A program made the position numbers and the translations under genes. The notes under the pieces are model-generated. The model ran no database searches. It worked only from the letters and a program-made list of their open reading frames with translations, and was not told where the DNA came from. 64,000 nucleotides of DNA, from contig NC_085137.1 of the NCBI RefSeq assembly GCF_035046485.1, positions 42,897,155-42,961,154 of the forward strand. The letters run 5' to 3'. Of the stretch, positions 44,695 to 56,639 are shown piece after piece (position 1 is the first letter of the stretch; every line of letters starts with the position of its first letter). The DNA comes from Aedes albopictus. Its lineage: Eukaryota; Arthropoda; Insecta; Diptera; Culicidae.

Positions 44695-45579
44695 TCGGTC
44701 ATCTCTGACTTAGCAAGAATCTTCGATCCTATGGGGCTAATGGGAGTCGTGACCCGTCTCTGCCAAAATATTCGTGCAGACCCTCTGAGAACAAAAGGTT
44801 TCCTGCGATGAACCTATACAAGATGAGTTGGGAGCACAATGGATCAAGTTTCGCACCACCCTGTCGAGGTTTGAAAATCTGCAGATTCCGAGATTCCGAG
44901 ATGGATTGCTTTTCGGAAGGATTGTCTCTCGGTGGAACTTCACGGATTTTGTGATGCATCTACGAAAGCTTACAGAGCATGAATTGCATATACGTCCGAT
45001 GTACACAACTACTATGGGACAATCACATCCAACTTGCTGGTAGCCATAGAGATGGTCGGGTTTCAGATTTTACAGACCCGAACCCGACCCGTACCCGATC
45101 AATTTTCAATTTCAAAACCCGGACCCGACCCGAACCCGAGAATTTTTGATTCCGTCAAACCCGGACCCGACCCGAACCCGAAAATTTTTCGATGATCAAA
45201 CCCGAACCCGACCCGAACCCGAGAAAATATTTGTCAATAAACCCGACCAAAACCCGAGTTCAAAAATAATTGTTAAATGTATCGGTTATAACAAATAAAA
45301 CATATTTTCAAATACTGATTTATTTACACTGGCACCAAACCCGACTTCAACCCGGCGTTATTCAAACCCGGACCCGACCCGTACCCGAAAATTTTGAAAT
45401 TGTTTAAACCCGGACCCGACCCGAACCCGAATTTTTAAAAATTTCCAAGCCCGAACCCGACCCGTACCCGTCGGGTTCGGGTTCGGATCGGGTTTCGGGT
45501 TTCAAACCCGAAAACCGACCATCTCTAGTAGCCAAATAACGAGTCGCACCATTTGCGGAGATGGGAAAGAAGAAGAAAC
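44695..45579 (+). pseudogene. BEL/Pao LTR-retrotransposon pol relic
   Basis: ARIFDPMGLMGVVTR near 44713, then GAQWIKFRTTLSRFENLQIP near 44830 with GRIVSRWNFTDF.MHL after it, match the segment following the reverse transcriptase in BEL/Pao pol. The frame resumes after the insert at 45047-45527 with VAK.RVAPF. Frameshifts and stops are present, and no LTRs were identified. Confidence 0.65.
45047..45527. mobile_element. 481-base element made of CCCGAACCCGACC repeats, TSD GTAGCCA
   Basis: Ends TAGAGATGGTCGGGTTT and the complement of TAGAGATGGTCGGTTTTCGG. GTAGCCA is repeated at 45040-45046 and 45528-45534. Most of the interior is AACCCGACCCGTACCCGA-type tandem units. A TAGAGATG terminus is hAT-like; the duplication is 7 identical bases. 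Confidence 0.82.
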
Positions 45580-46203
45580 GATGCTGGGTCATTAGGCCGA
45601 AGGTCATTAGGCCGAAGGCCATTAGGCCGAAGGTCATTAGGCCGAATGGTCATTAGGCCGAATGGTCATTAGGCCGAATGGTCATTAGGCCGAATGGTCA
45701 TCAGGACGAATTGAAAGTTAGCCGTTGTTTTTACCTTTTCCAACAATTTTTGACAAAAACTAGTTTAACAATGGAACTAGAAAGAATAGCCTATGTTTTA
45801 AAGAAGGAAAAATTTATGAATTGAATATCAGCAGTTTCAGCGCCAAAAACTATTTCAGCAATGATACTAGAAAGAACAGCCTATATTTAAAAGAAGGAAA
45901 AATTCATGGGTAAAATATCAGTAGATTCAGCATCAATAAAGTATCTTCGTGCCTGTCACACGATACACACATGCAAAATGGTCATTTGCAGAGGAAGCTC
46001 TCAGTTAATAAGCTGAGAAGCAGGCTTTGTCTCAGTGGGGACGTAACGGCAAGAAGAAGACCCAATGACCATTCGGCCTGATGACCATTCGGCCTAATGA
46101 CCATTCGGCCTAATGACCATTCGGCCTAATGACCATTCGGCCTAATGACCTTCGGCCGAATGGCCTTCGGCCTAATGACCTTCGGCCGAATGGCCTGACA
46201 CCA
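45580..46203. mobile_element. 624-base foldback element (GGCCGAATGGTCATTA repeats), TSD GAAGAAAC
   Basis: GAAGAAAC at 45572-45579 and 46204-46211. Both ends consist of tandem GGTCATTAGGCCGAA units in inverted orientation; the right terminus is the complement of TGGTGTCAGGCCATTCGG. The core (AGCCTATGTTTTAAAGAAGG) matches the foldbacks at 18677 and 62041. It also carries a Feilai-like fragment. Confidence 0.78.
45941..46060 (+). mobile_element. Feilai-like SINE 3' fragment inside the foldback
   Basis: GTATCTTCGTGCCTGTCACA through GGTCATTTGCAGAGGAAGC to GGGACGTAACGGCAAGAAG. Same body as 38104 and 53511. Confidence 0.65.
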
Positions 46204-46629
46204 GAAGAAACAGCTGACAATTCCACGATACAGGACATCAGAGGTGTAGAATCTGACGAAGAATGGAACGTGTTACTAGGATAATCCCGCGGATGGCCTA
46301 TCGCTCGGTGTTTCGTCTGCTGATCTCCAGCAGAACTCGCTATGGTTGGAAGGTCCGTGCTGGTTGCAGCAAGAGAAGAACTGCTGGCCAGAAGCACAAG
46401 AAGTAGTACTGAAGGAGGTTAACCTTTCTCCTCTCACATGGCTTCTCGGAAGGGTGACGCAGACGTCAGGAGGTCTTAGAACCCGTTCTTAAACTACATA
46501 GATTATTAGGGAGAGAGGGGGTGTCTTACGCCCCATACAAATTCCTAAAATTTTGTATGCACCAAAGTCTACGAGGGGAGAGGGAGGTCCGATGTGATCA
46601 AAAGTAAGTCTTTGATGTGATTGGTTAGC

Positions 46630-46990
46630 GCCTTAAAAAGTTTTAAGAGGGGACTTACAAAGGGTTTTCCATAGCTGTTCCACTGTGACTCAATGGGGTT
46701 ATAAGGAGCTACGGAGGTCTCAAGGGTGTTCTAAGGTGTCTCAGGGACGTAGCAAGCGCTACAGGGGCGTTGAAAGGGTTCTCAAGGAATTTCAGGGTGT
46801 CTCAGGGCATTATAGTGGGCTCCAGAGAGTTTCGTACGCCGTAAGGGTATCAGGGGGGGGGGGGGGGAGTTGGTATTGTTTTAATGGTTACAATGGCAAT
46901 CAAGGGGGTTTCAGGGGCGTGTTTCTGAAAGGAGGTTTCAGGCCTCCTAACACTATTTCCCCTTTGAATTTATCACCCCAGCGAGAACCA
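46630..46990. repeat. CTCAGGGG-type array with 15-G run
   Basis: GGTCTCAAGGGTGTTC and CTCAGGGACG units, as at 14690. An uninterrupted run of 15 G lies at 46853-46867. Confidence 0.6.
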
Positions 46991-46999
46991 CCATCATTT

Positions 47000-47849
47000 A
47001 GAGCACACTGCTTTTGAACCAATCTAAAACTGACCTGCAGCCCAAGAGCTCACAATCACATCTTTTCGGTTAGATAGCGTCCGCTATCCGGATTAATGAG
47101 GCCGGATTACACTATTACTGCGGTACTATGTTCTGGAGGTCAAAGCGCTGAATGGTTCACACCCGTCCGGACGTTTAGACTTTATCGATCACGAGGAGAT
47201 CTATGACGCCTGGAAAGCACTGGTGGCGCGATCACTCTATCGGTATGTCCTCATCGACAGTTGGGACGTAAGAGAACGGCCCTGTTCATGGGTTCTTCTT
47301 ATAGACCCCTCCCCACGGTCGCTCGAGTCGTCGTTATGCGGAAACTTCCAAACCAAAGTCTTGAGCTTTGCGTTTCCCCGTCATAATTGTCGTGGGGAAT
47401 CAAACTAGCGTTACGCCTGTCGGCGTGGCATGACAAAAAGGGGAATCTCAGGATAGAATGGAAGAATCCCGGAGGCAACCGTGAAGGAATCCCTACAGCC
47501 ACCTCTGCACTGGAGCTTGGAAGAATTCCGGGAGGATTCCATAATGCATTTCAATAAAGATGAATGCAAAGAAGATAATGCAGTCAATAAAGATACACTC
47601 TCAATACCAAATGGCGACAAACTTATCTAAAGGTCCAATCTGCAAAAGAGAGGCTTTCTTTTTTCCGATTCTCTTCAAAATATTACGATGTTACGGTGGA
47701 CATTTTGACAACTTGTGATGTGTAGATAGGAAAAGGATTGTTTAATCTATCTTCCGATGCAAGAAGTAAATCAAATTGCATCAAAGCACATTATAATCGA
47801 AAGAGAGGAGACTTAGAGAGAGCCTCTCATCTGCATTTAGCGCTCAATT
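47000..47849. other. no feature recognised
   Basis: Mixed-complexity stretch. A short frame HEEIYDAWKALVARSLYR near 47180 looks like an eroded coding relic but could not be assigned. Confidence 0.35.
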
Positions 47850-48043
47850 AGGCCGGTGAAGCACTCCCCGTATTTCCTGAGCGAAATTCGATCAATTTTG
47901 AGTGCTTTATCGTATCAAGCATATAATATCACCTTGGTTTGGATCCCTTCGCATTGCTCGATCCCGGGTAATGAGAAAGCGGACTCGCTCGCCAAGGTGG
48001 GCGTCATCGAAGGCGATATTTATGACCGTCTAATCGCCTTTAA
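47850..48043 (+). pseudogene. non-LTR retrotransposon RNase H, left part
   Basis: Reads NITLVWIPSHCSIPGNEKAD, the conserved C-terminal RNase H motif of I/LOA-type elements, then stops at the TTAA-flanked insertion. The element is 5'-truncated near 47850. Confidence 0.8.
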
Positions 48044-50332
48044 CCTTCACATACCCGCACCTTGACATCTCATTTTCAAAATGCTGGCATTTCGTTAATT
48101 TTCAGCCGATTTTTTTTAAGTCGCCCTCAATCGATCATAATTTGGTACTAGTTTATTATACTCAAGTGGCCATGCAATATCCGGAACCATTCCGGAGATA
48201 TTCCGGATTGTACTGGGGTCAGGGGGGGTACCAAAATGGCAAAAAGTGATTATTTCGTGGGTTATTGTATTTGAATCACCAATTTTCAGCGTAATTTTTG
48301 TTGCGAGCAATGAAACACAACTGCAATAACCAGATTTGTATAAGTTGACCGATCCGGACCACCGTGACAGGTTCCGCGGGGGCCTCATTGGGGACACTTT
48401 TGGTTTTCAACCAAAACATGTCATGCGACGTATCAAACTCCACGATTTCGAGAGAATGAGACAGAAAAGGTACACTGAAGTATGTATCAACTGATATGGC
48501 CGCTCCGGAACACCTGAAACAGGTTCCGCGGGGGCCTCATTGGGGACACTTCTGTTTTTCAACCAAAACAAGTCGTACGACATATCAAACTTCCAGATTT
48601 CGAGAGAATGAGACAGAAAAAGTAGACTGAAGTATGTATCAACTCATATGGCCGCTCCGGAACACCTGGAACAGGTTGCGCGGGGGCCTCATTGGGGACA
48701 CTACTGTTTTTTCCAACCAAAACAAGTCATGCGACGTATCAAACTTCGTGATTTCGGGAGAATGAGACAGAAAAGGTAGACTGAAGTATGTATCAACTCA
48801 TATGGCCGTTCCGGAACACCTGGAACAGGTTCCGTGGGGGCCTCTCTGGGGACACTTCTGTTTTTCAGCCAAAACAAGTCATGCGACGTATCAAACTTCC
48901 TGATTTCGAGAGAATGAGACAGAAAAAGTAGACTGAAGTATGTATCAACTCATATGGCCGCTCCGAAACACCTGGAACAGGTTCCGCGGGGTCCTCATTG
49001 GTTACACTACTGTTTTTCCAACCAAAACAAGTCGTGCGACGTATCAAACTTCATGATTTCGGGAGAATGAGATAGAAAAGGTAGACTGAAGTATGTATCA
49101 ACTCATATTATAAGTATAAAAAGTATTTGTGGAAATAAACATCTAAACTTTTATATTTTTCAAACATATGCTGATTTTTCAGAAAATATACAGCTTGTGT
49201 ACGTTTTGTGGATTGCTTAATCTAAATTTAAAAGGAACCTATGGGAAGTTTTCTAGAGCGCCCTTTCAAGTCGATACCGAGTCGAGTCTACTTAGTTTTA
49301 TCTTTTCTGGCTTATTCATTCGAAATCATGAAGTTTGATATGATGCACGGCAGGTTTTGATTGTAAACCAGAAGTGTCATCAATGACGCCACCGCGGAAC
49401 CTATTCTAGATATGCCGAGGTGGCCATATTAGTTGACACAGACTTAAGTCTATCATTATTGGCTCATTCATTCTAAATCATGAAGTTTGGTACGGCGCAC
49501 GACATGTTTTGATTGAAAACAAGAAGTGCCTCCAATGAGGCCCCGGATAACCTGTGCAAGATGTTCCGGTGGTCATATTAGGTGATACAGGCTTTAGTCT
49601 ATCATTTCTGGCTTATTCATTTAAAATCATGAGGTTTGATACGTCGCACGACATGGTTTGGTTGAAAACCCAGAAGTGTCCCTAATGAGGCCCCGCGGAA
49701 CCTGCTCCAGTTGTTCCGGAACGGCCATATCAGTTGATACATACTTCAGTCTACCTTTTCTGTCTCATTCTCTCGAAATCAGGAAGTTTGATACGTCGCA
49801 CGACTTGTTTTGGTTGAAAAACAGAAGTGTCCCCAATGAGGTTCCCGCGGAACCTGTTTCAGGTGTTCCGGAGTGGCCATATCAGTTGATACATACTTCA
49901 GTGTAACTTTTCTGTCTCATTCTCTCGAAATCATGAAGTGTGATACGTCGCATGACTTGTTTTGGTTGAAAACCAAAAGTGTCCCCAATGAGGCCCCCGC
50001 GGAACCTGTCACGGTTGTCCGGATCGGTCAACTTATAAAAATCTGGTTATTGCAGTTGTGTTTCATTGCTCGCAACAAAAATTACGCTGAAAATTGATGA
50101 TTCAAATACAATAACCCACGAAATAATCGCTTTTTGCCATTTTGGCTCCCCCCCTGACCCCAGTACAATCCGGAGTATCTCCGGAATGGTTCCGGATATT
50201 GCATGGCCACTTGAAAATAATAAACTAGCACCAAATTATAATCGAATGAGGGCGACTTCAAAAAAATCGGCTGAAAATTTACGAAATGCCAGCATTTTGA
50301 AAATGAGATGTCAAGGTGCGGGTATGTGAAGG
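48044..50332. mobile_element. 2289-base piggyBac-like element with tandem-repeat inverted arms, TSD TTAA
   Basis: TTAA at 48040-48043 and 50333-50336. Ends CCTTCACATACCCGCACC and complement, with matching words continuing about 300 bases (ATTCCGGA, GGAACCATTCCGGAGATATT). Each arm then carries several tandem units of about 150 bases (CCGCGGGGGCCTCATTGGGG; GAGAATGAGACAGAAAAGG), in opposite orientation in the right arm. The centre (49100-49260) is AT-rich. No transposase. TTAA duplication is the hallmark of piggyBac-type transposition. Confidence 0.87.
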
Positions 50333-51097
50333 TTAATGATTTTTTTTCGATTGCTCGTCAGCATGCCTTGGTCAGTTGGCAACAAAAATGGGATGCCGAG
50401 GAAATGGGCAGGTGGTTACATTCAATTCTCCCACAGGTATCGAAGACGGCGTGGTTCAAAGGATTAAAATGGGATTTTATCAAGATAATGTGTCGACTTA
50501 TGTCCAATCACTACTCTCTGGGCTTGCACTTCTATCGAATAAGGCTCACAGATAGCAATCGCTGTAGCTGTGGTGCAGGCTATCAAGATATCAACCATGT
50601 TGTGTGGGAATGCCCCGTATACGGTATTGCCAGATCCGTTTTTTGTTCATCCCTCAGGGCCCGAGGGAAACCAGAAAAGGAAGACATTAGAGATGTGTTG
50701 GGTAAACCAGATCTTGAGTTCATGAAGCTTGTGTAAGACTTCTTAAAGCAAACTGAAGTCTCGTTTGATATCCCCGTCTTGTTGTTCCACTTGTTCACCT
50801 CGTGTCCCTTCGAAAATCGTCTGTTTGTATCGTTACAGGTTGTTTGTCCACTTTACGTTTGACCTGCAGCAATACGCCACACCATGCTGTCATGTGTCAA
50901 CGAAAAGCCCCCATCACCCTATCCTTTCCTCACATATTTTTGTACCCTTAACCTCGACCAAGCCGCGAGATTTACGGTTCCCCAAAACTAACATAGTTCA
51001 TAAGTCAAAAACATGAAATTGTAAAATAATTAACTGAATTCAGCTCCGTTGTGCTTGTCGGCGCATGAGCCTAAAATAAACGTTTAAGTAAAAAAAA
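50333..51097 (+). pseudogene. non-LTR retrotransposon C-terminal part and 3' end
   Basis: Continues the frame of 47850-48043: FFSIARQHALVSWQQKW, then a Cys/His zinc motif (CSCGAGYQDINHVVWECP), stop at 50734-50736, a 3' untranslated region and an A run ending near 51097. With one TTAA kept and the insert removed, the two halves are in one open frame. Confidence 0.82.
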
Positions 51098-51480
51098 ACT
51101 GCGCTTAGGACCTATAGAAATGTTCGGCCTGAAATGTGTAATCTCAAAATGCTTACAAAACCTGTGGTTCTCTACGGAGCTTGTTTGTGCAGGACCTACT
51201 GGCACATTTTAGTATTCGAGCGACACGTGCTAAGTACGACATTTGTCGGTGTGGTGGAGGATGGGCGTATGACAGCAAAGGATGAACAACGAATTCACTG
51301 TACTATACGACGAACTCAGCAACCAAAAGGGTACCAGAGCCTAAAGAATATGGTGGACAGATAATATGTCAAGAATGTCGGATATCAACCCTGCAAAGTT
51401 GTGTTCGCCACAGATCTTGCGGGTTAGATGGGTTGACCATAAAGAACGTCAACTGATTAGCATTCTCAAGTAACATTTTG
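51098..51480 (+). pseudogene. C-terminal relic of the older non-LTR family
   Basis: PVVLYGACLC near 51150 and FERHVLSTTFVGVVEDGRMT near 51215 match the domain after the reverse transcriptase in the family whose other relics are at 26405-31310. Degraded. Confidence 0.55.
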
Positions 51481-51491
51481 ACGACCAATTA

Positions 51492-52123
51492 CCGTATTAC
51501 CCCGCTAATACGACACCGACAGTTGTCGAATAACCGGGGTAATCTTTTAATTCGACAAACTGGTCATCCTACACCACCATGCTCATTGAAATTTGGCAAC
51601 TCTATTTTTGTTTTTGTTTTAATTTACGGATTTGGGAGCGTCCATTAATTACGTCACGCAAAAATTGCTCATTTTCAACCCCCCCCCCCCTCCCCCCTAT
51701 GTCACACTTTTTGTATGAGACCTCTGAAATTATTGTATGGGTTGTCACACTTTACTGAACCCCCCCTCCCCCCTAAAAGCGTGACGTAATTTATGGACGT
51801 TCCCTTTGTTATAAAACATAATTTCAACAGATATAGCGGTGGTGCGAATGGAAAGCTCATTCTTTCTACGATTGTTGCCATCCTCAGTTCATTCCGGTTG
51901 GTCTCTAGGCGGTTCGGGTGTCGAATAGCACCAACTCAGAACTTTCGGAATGCAAGAGGAGCTGCTGCGGGTGCGAGTATAAGCGCAATATCAAACTGTT
52001 TTGCATTTACAGTGTACATCGCTGTGACATTTAAACAGTTTTTAATTCGACATATGTCGAATAAGCAGGGTACGAATTAAAAAGTGTCGTATTAAAAAGT
52101 GTCGAACCAGTGGGGTAAGACGG
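51492..52123. mobile_element. 632-base TA-flanked element (CCGTMTTACCCC ends)
   Basis: CCGTATTACCCCGC at the left and complement of CCGTCTTACCCCAC at the right, TA at 51490-51491 and 52124-52125. TAATTCGACA/TGTCGAATAA words recur inside. Carries the insert at 51634-51804. Confidence 0.75.
51634..51804. mobile_element. 171-base GGGAACGTCCAT inverted-repeat element, copy 1
   Basis: GGGAGCGTCCATTAATTACG at the left and complement of GGGAACGTCCATAAATTACG at the right, with two C-rich tracts inside. A second copy is at 58469-58640. Confidence 0.75.
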
Positions 52124-52430
52124 TAGTAGAGGGTTTAGGAACTATCTTGAAACCTTATCTTTTATTTTGGTTTAATGGTGATTCTAAGAACTTCTTCTAG
52201 TCTATTTGACTAGAAAATGTTATTTGGGGGCCTCGGAGTTTTTCTCCACGTTGTATGAATGAGACTCCAACGATGATAAAGAATTGAAGCGACGAACCTG
52301 ATCGGCTGGGAAAAGCGCATCGCCGTCGACAGTGTCCGCTGAACGGTATCTTTAAGGTGATGCTTGATTTAGCTAATACTCGAGCTTCACGCAATAATCT
52401 TGTTCCATTAATCTTTAGAAAGCTTTGGTA

Positions 52431-52643
52431 CCGTAAACTGGGGTGTAGTTGATCAGTGGGGTGAACCTGATCACTCAATTACCCACGGATTCAAATTCGA
52501 TATCCAACAATAATTATATTTTAACCATTCGAAATCCAATGGCGTAACTTTAAAGTGGAATGGTAACTTCCTTGTAAGTCGATATTCGTGGGTAATTGAG
52601 TGATCAGGTTTACCCCACTGATCAACTACACCCCAGTTTACGG
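52431..52643. mobile_element. 213-base TA-flanked palindromic MITE (CCGTAAACTGGGG ends)
   Basis: Arms of nearly 60 bases with two mismatches, starting CCGTAAACTGGGGTGTAG at both ends. TA at 52429-52430 and 52644-52645. Confidence 0.87.
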
Positions 52644-52663
52644 TAATACTAAAGAGCTCTACC

Positions 52664-52935
52664 CCGTTTGGCATAATGCCATTTGGGATAATATCATTCG
52701 CATAATGCCGTTTGGAATTCAGCCATTAGGCATTAATTCCGTTTGGCATAACGACCTTTTGCCATAATTTCCATTTGGCATAACAAGGATTATACACATT
52801 CTTATCAAGAAGGCTGTTTTTCGTAATATGCCAAATCAGTAACAAATTTTGAAAATGACGTATAATCAATGCTACACCATTGATTATACGTCGTTTTCAA
52901 TATTTGTTACTGAAATGGCCTTTATGCCAAATGGG
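52664..52935. repeat. TTTGGCATAA-type units with a strong hairpin
   Basis: Units GTTTGGCATAATGCC and ATTTGGGATAATA at 52664-52790, then a hairpin: CAGTAACAAATTTTGAAAAT (52837 on) pairs with ATTTTCAATATTTGTTACTG-like sequence ending at 52912. A further GCCAAATGGGA follows. The layout resembles the foldback family, with a different unit. Confidence 0.6.
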
Positions 52936-53510
52936 ATAGAGTCGTTCTGCGGTTTCAATGGAATCTTCTTAATATGTATGTTAAACTTAGGATCTTTACA
53001 GATCGCGCAGAAATATTACATAACGTTTTGGATTACCAATACGAATACTGCGGATTTGATTGCCAGTCCGGTCAAGAATCTTTTCATATGCAAAACTTCT
53101 TTCACTTCACTTGTTAAGAAAGAATGTTCTACAATTGATGACAATGGCAATGCTTAGAAGATCATTGAGTGGAATTAATCGCTCAAGCTGTGGAGCCTTA
53201 TAAAAGAGCTACTGGAAGATAGAAAAATGAATTGTAAACCGAAAGCATTGCTTTTCATCTGACAAATAACCCTTCTAATTCCACTAAAAGCAATGAAGGC
53301 TGCTCATATCAAATAATACGATTTGTTTGTTTCTTTCACATTAAATAATATAATTTTTTTTTATATTTGGTGAATGAACACTGGATTTCAATTATCTAGT
53401 AGTTCTTAGGTATACTAATCTACATAATTTCGATTATTTTTAATATCTTTTTTAGTAGAGCTCGAACGCGAAACTAATAAGAACAACTTTCACTATTGAA
53501 ATTCCAGAAC

Positions 53511-53790
53511 TTTTTCTTCTTCTTGGCGTTACGTCCCAGTAAGTACAAATCCTGCTTCCCAGCTATTCTTCAAGCATTTCCGTAGTTATTGACTGGAGAC
53601 TGGAGTTCACTGAGAATAACCATTTTTGCATTTGTATATTGTATGGTAGACACGAAGGTACACAATGTCCATGGAAGTTAAAGAAAGCTCCACTACGAAC
53701 AATTTCTGGGGACCGGGATTCTCGATCCCGTGACCCTCGATATGGTACTGCTGAATACCCGCAAGATTACCACCCTGTGTACATGGGTCC
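53511..53790 (-). mobile_element. Feilai-like SINE, near full length
   Basis: On the minus strand a B-box-like GGATCGAGAATCCCGG (near 53715) is followed by the body (TACCTTCGTGTCTACC, ATGCAAAAATGGTTATT) and ends GGGACGTAACGCCAAGAAG. Diverged. The head is partly degraded. Confidence 0.65.
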
Positions 53791-53799
53791 TAAATTCCC

Positions 53800-56300
53800 T
53801 ATATGCGTATCATTCTCTATGTTTTAAATAACTTTCATATGATGCTCTCAGCTTGCAATTCAGCGTTAGGTAAATAATCACTATGATTTGAATTAACATG
53901 GCCTTGATCTTTCGTCACTCATTATCAGTATGATAGAGTTAATTTGAGGATCACATAAGCAAACATTTAAATCATTCCGTGAAATGTTTTCAACTTACTT
54001 GCTCACTTTTACGTATATCTTCTTTCCGGAACTTCTTCTGCTCTAATATTTTATTCCAAACCACTTTTTCAGTTGACCTTCACCTTGCTCCGAATGATCT
54101 GCTTCTATCTTGATCTTTAATTTCACTTCCACTTTCCACAATCTTTATTGTTCCTTATTCCACGTCCACACGTCTTCCAATCCTTCCGCCTTGCCTCCAA
54201 TCCTCCTCTGGGACTTACTGTAGTCTTCCTGAGAAACGTTCTCTTCAACAGCTGAAACTGGACTGCAGCATCCCGTTCGTCATCTTAAATTCTTAACGCG
54301 GGCGCGCGCTCGTCCGCAGCTTCTGACAGCGCCAACAACCATCATATCAGCCAGCGCCAGTCGGTTACCACACTTTTGCTGCCGGTGCGCGGTGCGCGGT
54401 GTGATTACGACGATGATGATGGTCCACACAATCACAACAAACTGCCTCCTCCCCATTGCTCATGATGGACTTGCGGGTTCCGCTCTTCCGCGAATCCCAA
54501 TTCATGCCAAGCGTTTTTCTCTCGCTGGTAAAAGGGATGCTGACCAACAACAACAACGGTCTTACGTGATGACGTGAAGATTTGGTAGGGCCGCGCGGAG
54601 TTGCTACGTCTAAGCCATCTATCAGTCCGCAGCTTAGAGGCGGGAAATGGCGTTTCTTCGGAAGCTTTGAACCGGTTAATCCTGGATTTGATGTTATCAC
54701 GCGTATTCGAATAAGCTGTGTGTCGAATGAAAAATCGTAAATCTATTTCCGGGAAAGTGACAGCTTATGTAACGATTATGAACTGTGTACGATCGCAGTA
54801 CTCTTCTGTGCTTGATTGAGAACCGTTGCATCACGAATGTGGTGCACATAAATGCATCAAAGGAAGGATGCAACAAAGAATAGAGCAAGAAATGAAGTAA
54901 TTGATTGACATCTGTATACCTGATTGCAGACGGACGAGCATAGGTGGTAACGGATGATCAATAAAAAATCTAAATGTTTTCAAAGCGCCCTGAAAAAGTG
55001 AAAGTTTGACACTTTTAATAACAGCGATAATAATCCATAATATACTAAGCTGAAAAGTAGACTCTATCCCAATTAGGACGCCATACCAAGAATAATATAA
55101 TTAATAATATATGCTAACGCTGTTAGAGTATAAGTGGGTGAGCTCATTCCATGCTATTTTACACAGTTTCGAATTTCATAGTGTGATAGAATTTTACGAT
55201 TATGCTCATTCGATTTTCGCGACTTGAAAAGTTCGGTTTCTAACCGAATCGACAATACGTTCTCACATTTTTGTCCGACCTGTAACGGTGGAATCAAGGA
55301 CTGACCATGTTGGCTGCTTGAATGAATCGAATGATTGGAGTTGAATTTTCTAGTTTTTCCCATAGTAAATGTCTACATGTCTACACATTCGTAGCATGGG
55401 TTGAACCTGATGACCAACTCAGAAACTTAGATTAACAGATTCACGCTCGTGGACTTTGATTTATGACGTTTTCATACACATGTGTTTTTTTTCTCAACAC
55501 CTTTTACAAATAGATTAAATTTTTGCTAAAAAAGAAATCATGCCTCCTATTTGTTTCTCACAATCCCTCTCCTCCAGTGAGTTATAAAATTGCCTGTTTA
55601 CCGGACGGATTGTTCCCGCATTATCATAGATTAAACAATTGTCACCCGGTGCGGCGGTGAAATGATCCTCGCTCTAGCTTACAAAGCTTGTCCAGCCGTC
55701 AGCCGAGTGAGCTTACGCGACGACGCGGGAGAGCATCAAATCAACGCCGCGAAAAAACAATTCCCAGAACAAACTGGTCACACCCATCGCTGCATCGGAC
55801 TGAGTAGGAATGGATCCGGACGCGGGAAACTGTTGCAATTCAAATCCCTGTAGGATTAAGGCTGCTTACCACCTAGGTATTCGTCATGGAAATGGACAAC
55901 ACTATCTAGTTGTTAGAGTGGCGATTTCTCATCATCTGTGACTGGTAGCTCATGTGACGATTTAGGTCATATGGTTTAATTACTTCATTGTAAAAGATTT
56001 GCCTCACCGGTTGTTGTGAATATTTTGTAAGTTTGAAAAAGTTTTCGGAGAATTTTATGATAAACCTGTTTGTAAGATTTACTGATAACTTGTTAGTGTA
56101 AAATGGAGAGAGAGCCGAAGAAGGCATTGTAACACTCCTCCTCGAACTTAGTCTGCTATAACCCTAACTGTTCTGTTAGCATTTTAATTGTACAATGTTG
56201 CAGCGGTTTTGTCAGGGTATCTGCAATAATGTTTGCTAATGGACAATATTTTAATTAAATTGATTTCCTTACTTGCAGATCCCTAACATAAAAATAGGGA
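53800..56300. other. no gene recognised
   Basis: 2.5 kb without a clear repeat or gene. 54290-54680 is unusually GC-rich and could hold a promoter of an unseen gene. 55600-55830 also has raised GC. A short eroded SINE-like piece (ACTAAGCTGAAAAGTAGAC) lies at 55045. Confidence 0.4.
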
Positions 56301-56307
56301 ACCGTGC

Positions 56308-56511
56308 CACTTGGGCAGTGGCTTCAATTTTACACTTTCCGCTATAACTCAGTCAACTTTGAACCAATTGACACACTTTTTGAACGCTGTGAAAAGTATG
56401 TAGCCGTGAACAAAATTTCAAGTTAATTGATTCAAAATTGACTGAGTTATAGCGGAAAATAGCCCAAAATAGAAGCCACTACCCAAGTGGCTCGGCACTC
56501 AATTAAGTTTC
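56308..56511. mobile_element. palindromic MITE, CTATAACTCA family, copy 4
   Basis: GTGCCACTTGGGCAGTGGC at the left, complement of GTGCCGAGCCACTTGGGTAG at the right. Arms share TCCGCTATAACTCAGTCAA. The least damaged copy in the window. Confidence 0.82.
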
Positions 56512-56639
56512 GATATGCTTCGAGATTTTTTTATCTGATCAGTACTAACTAATTAAATCATGGGCGTAGCCAGAGGAGAGCAGTGGGCCGTAAACAGCGT
56601 AAAAACGATACATATCATCAGTAGGCTTACAACTTTAAC

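Noticed and set aside
48100..50300. A CRISPR-like or regulatory array of about 150-base units
   Set aside because: The units are the arms of a TTAA-flanked transposon in inverted order; no spacer pattern, and the genome is eukaryotic.
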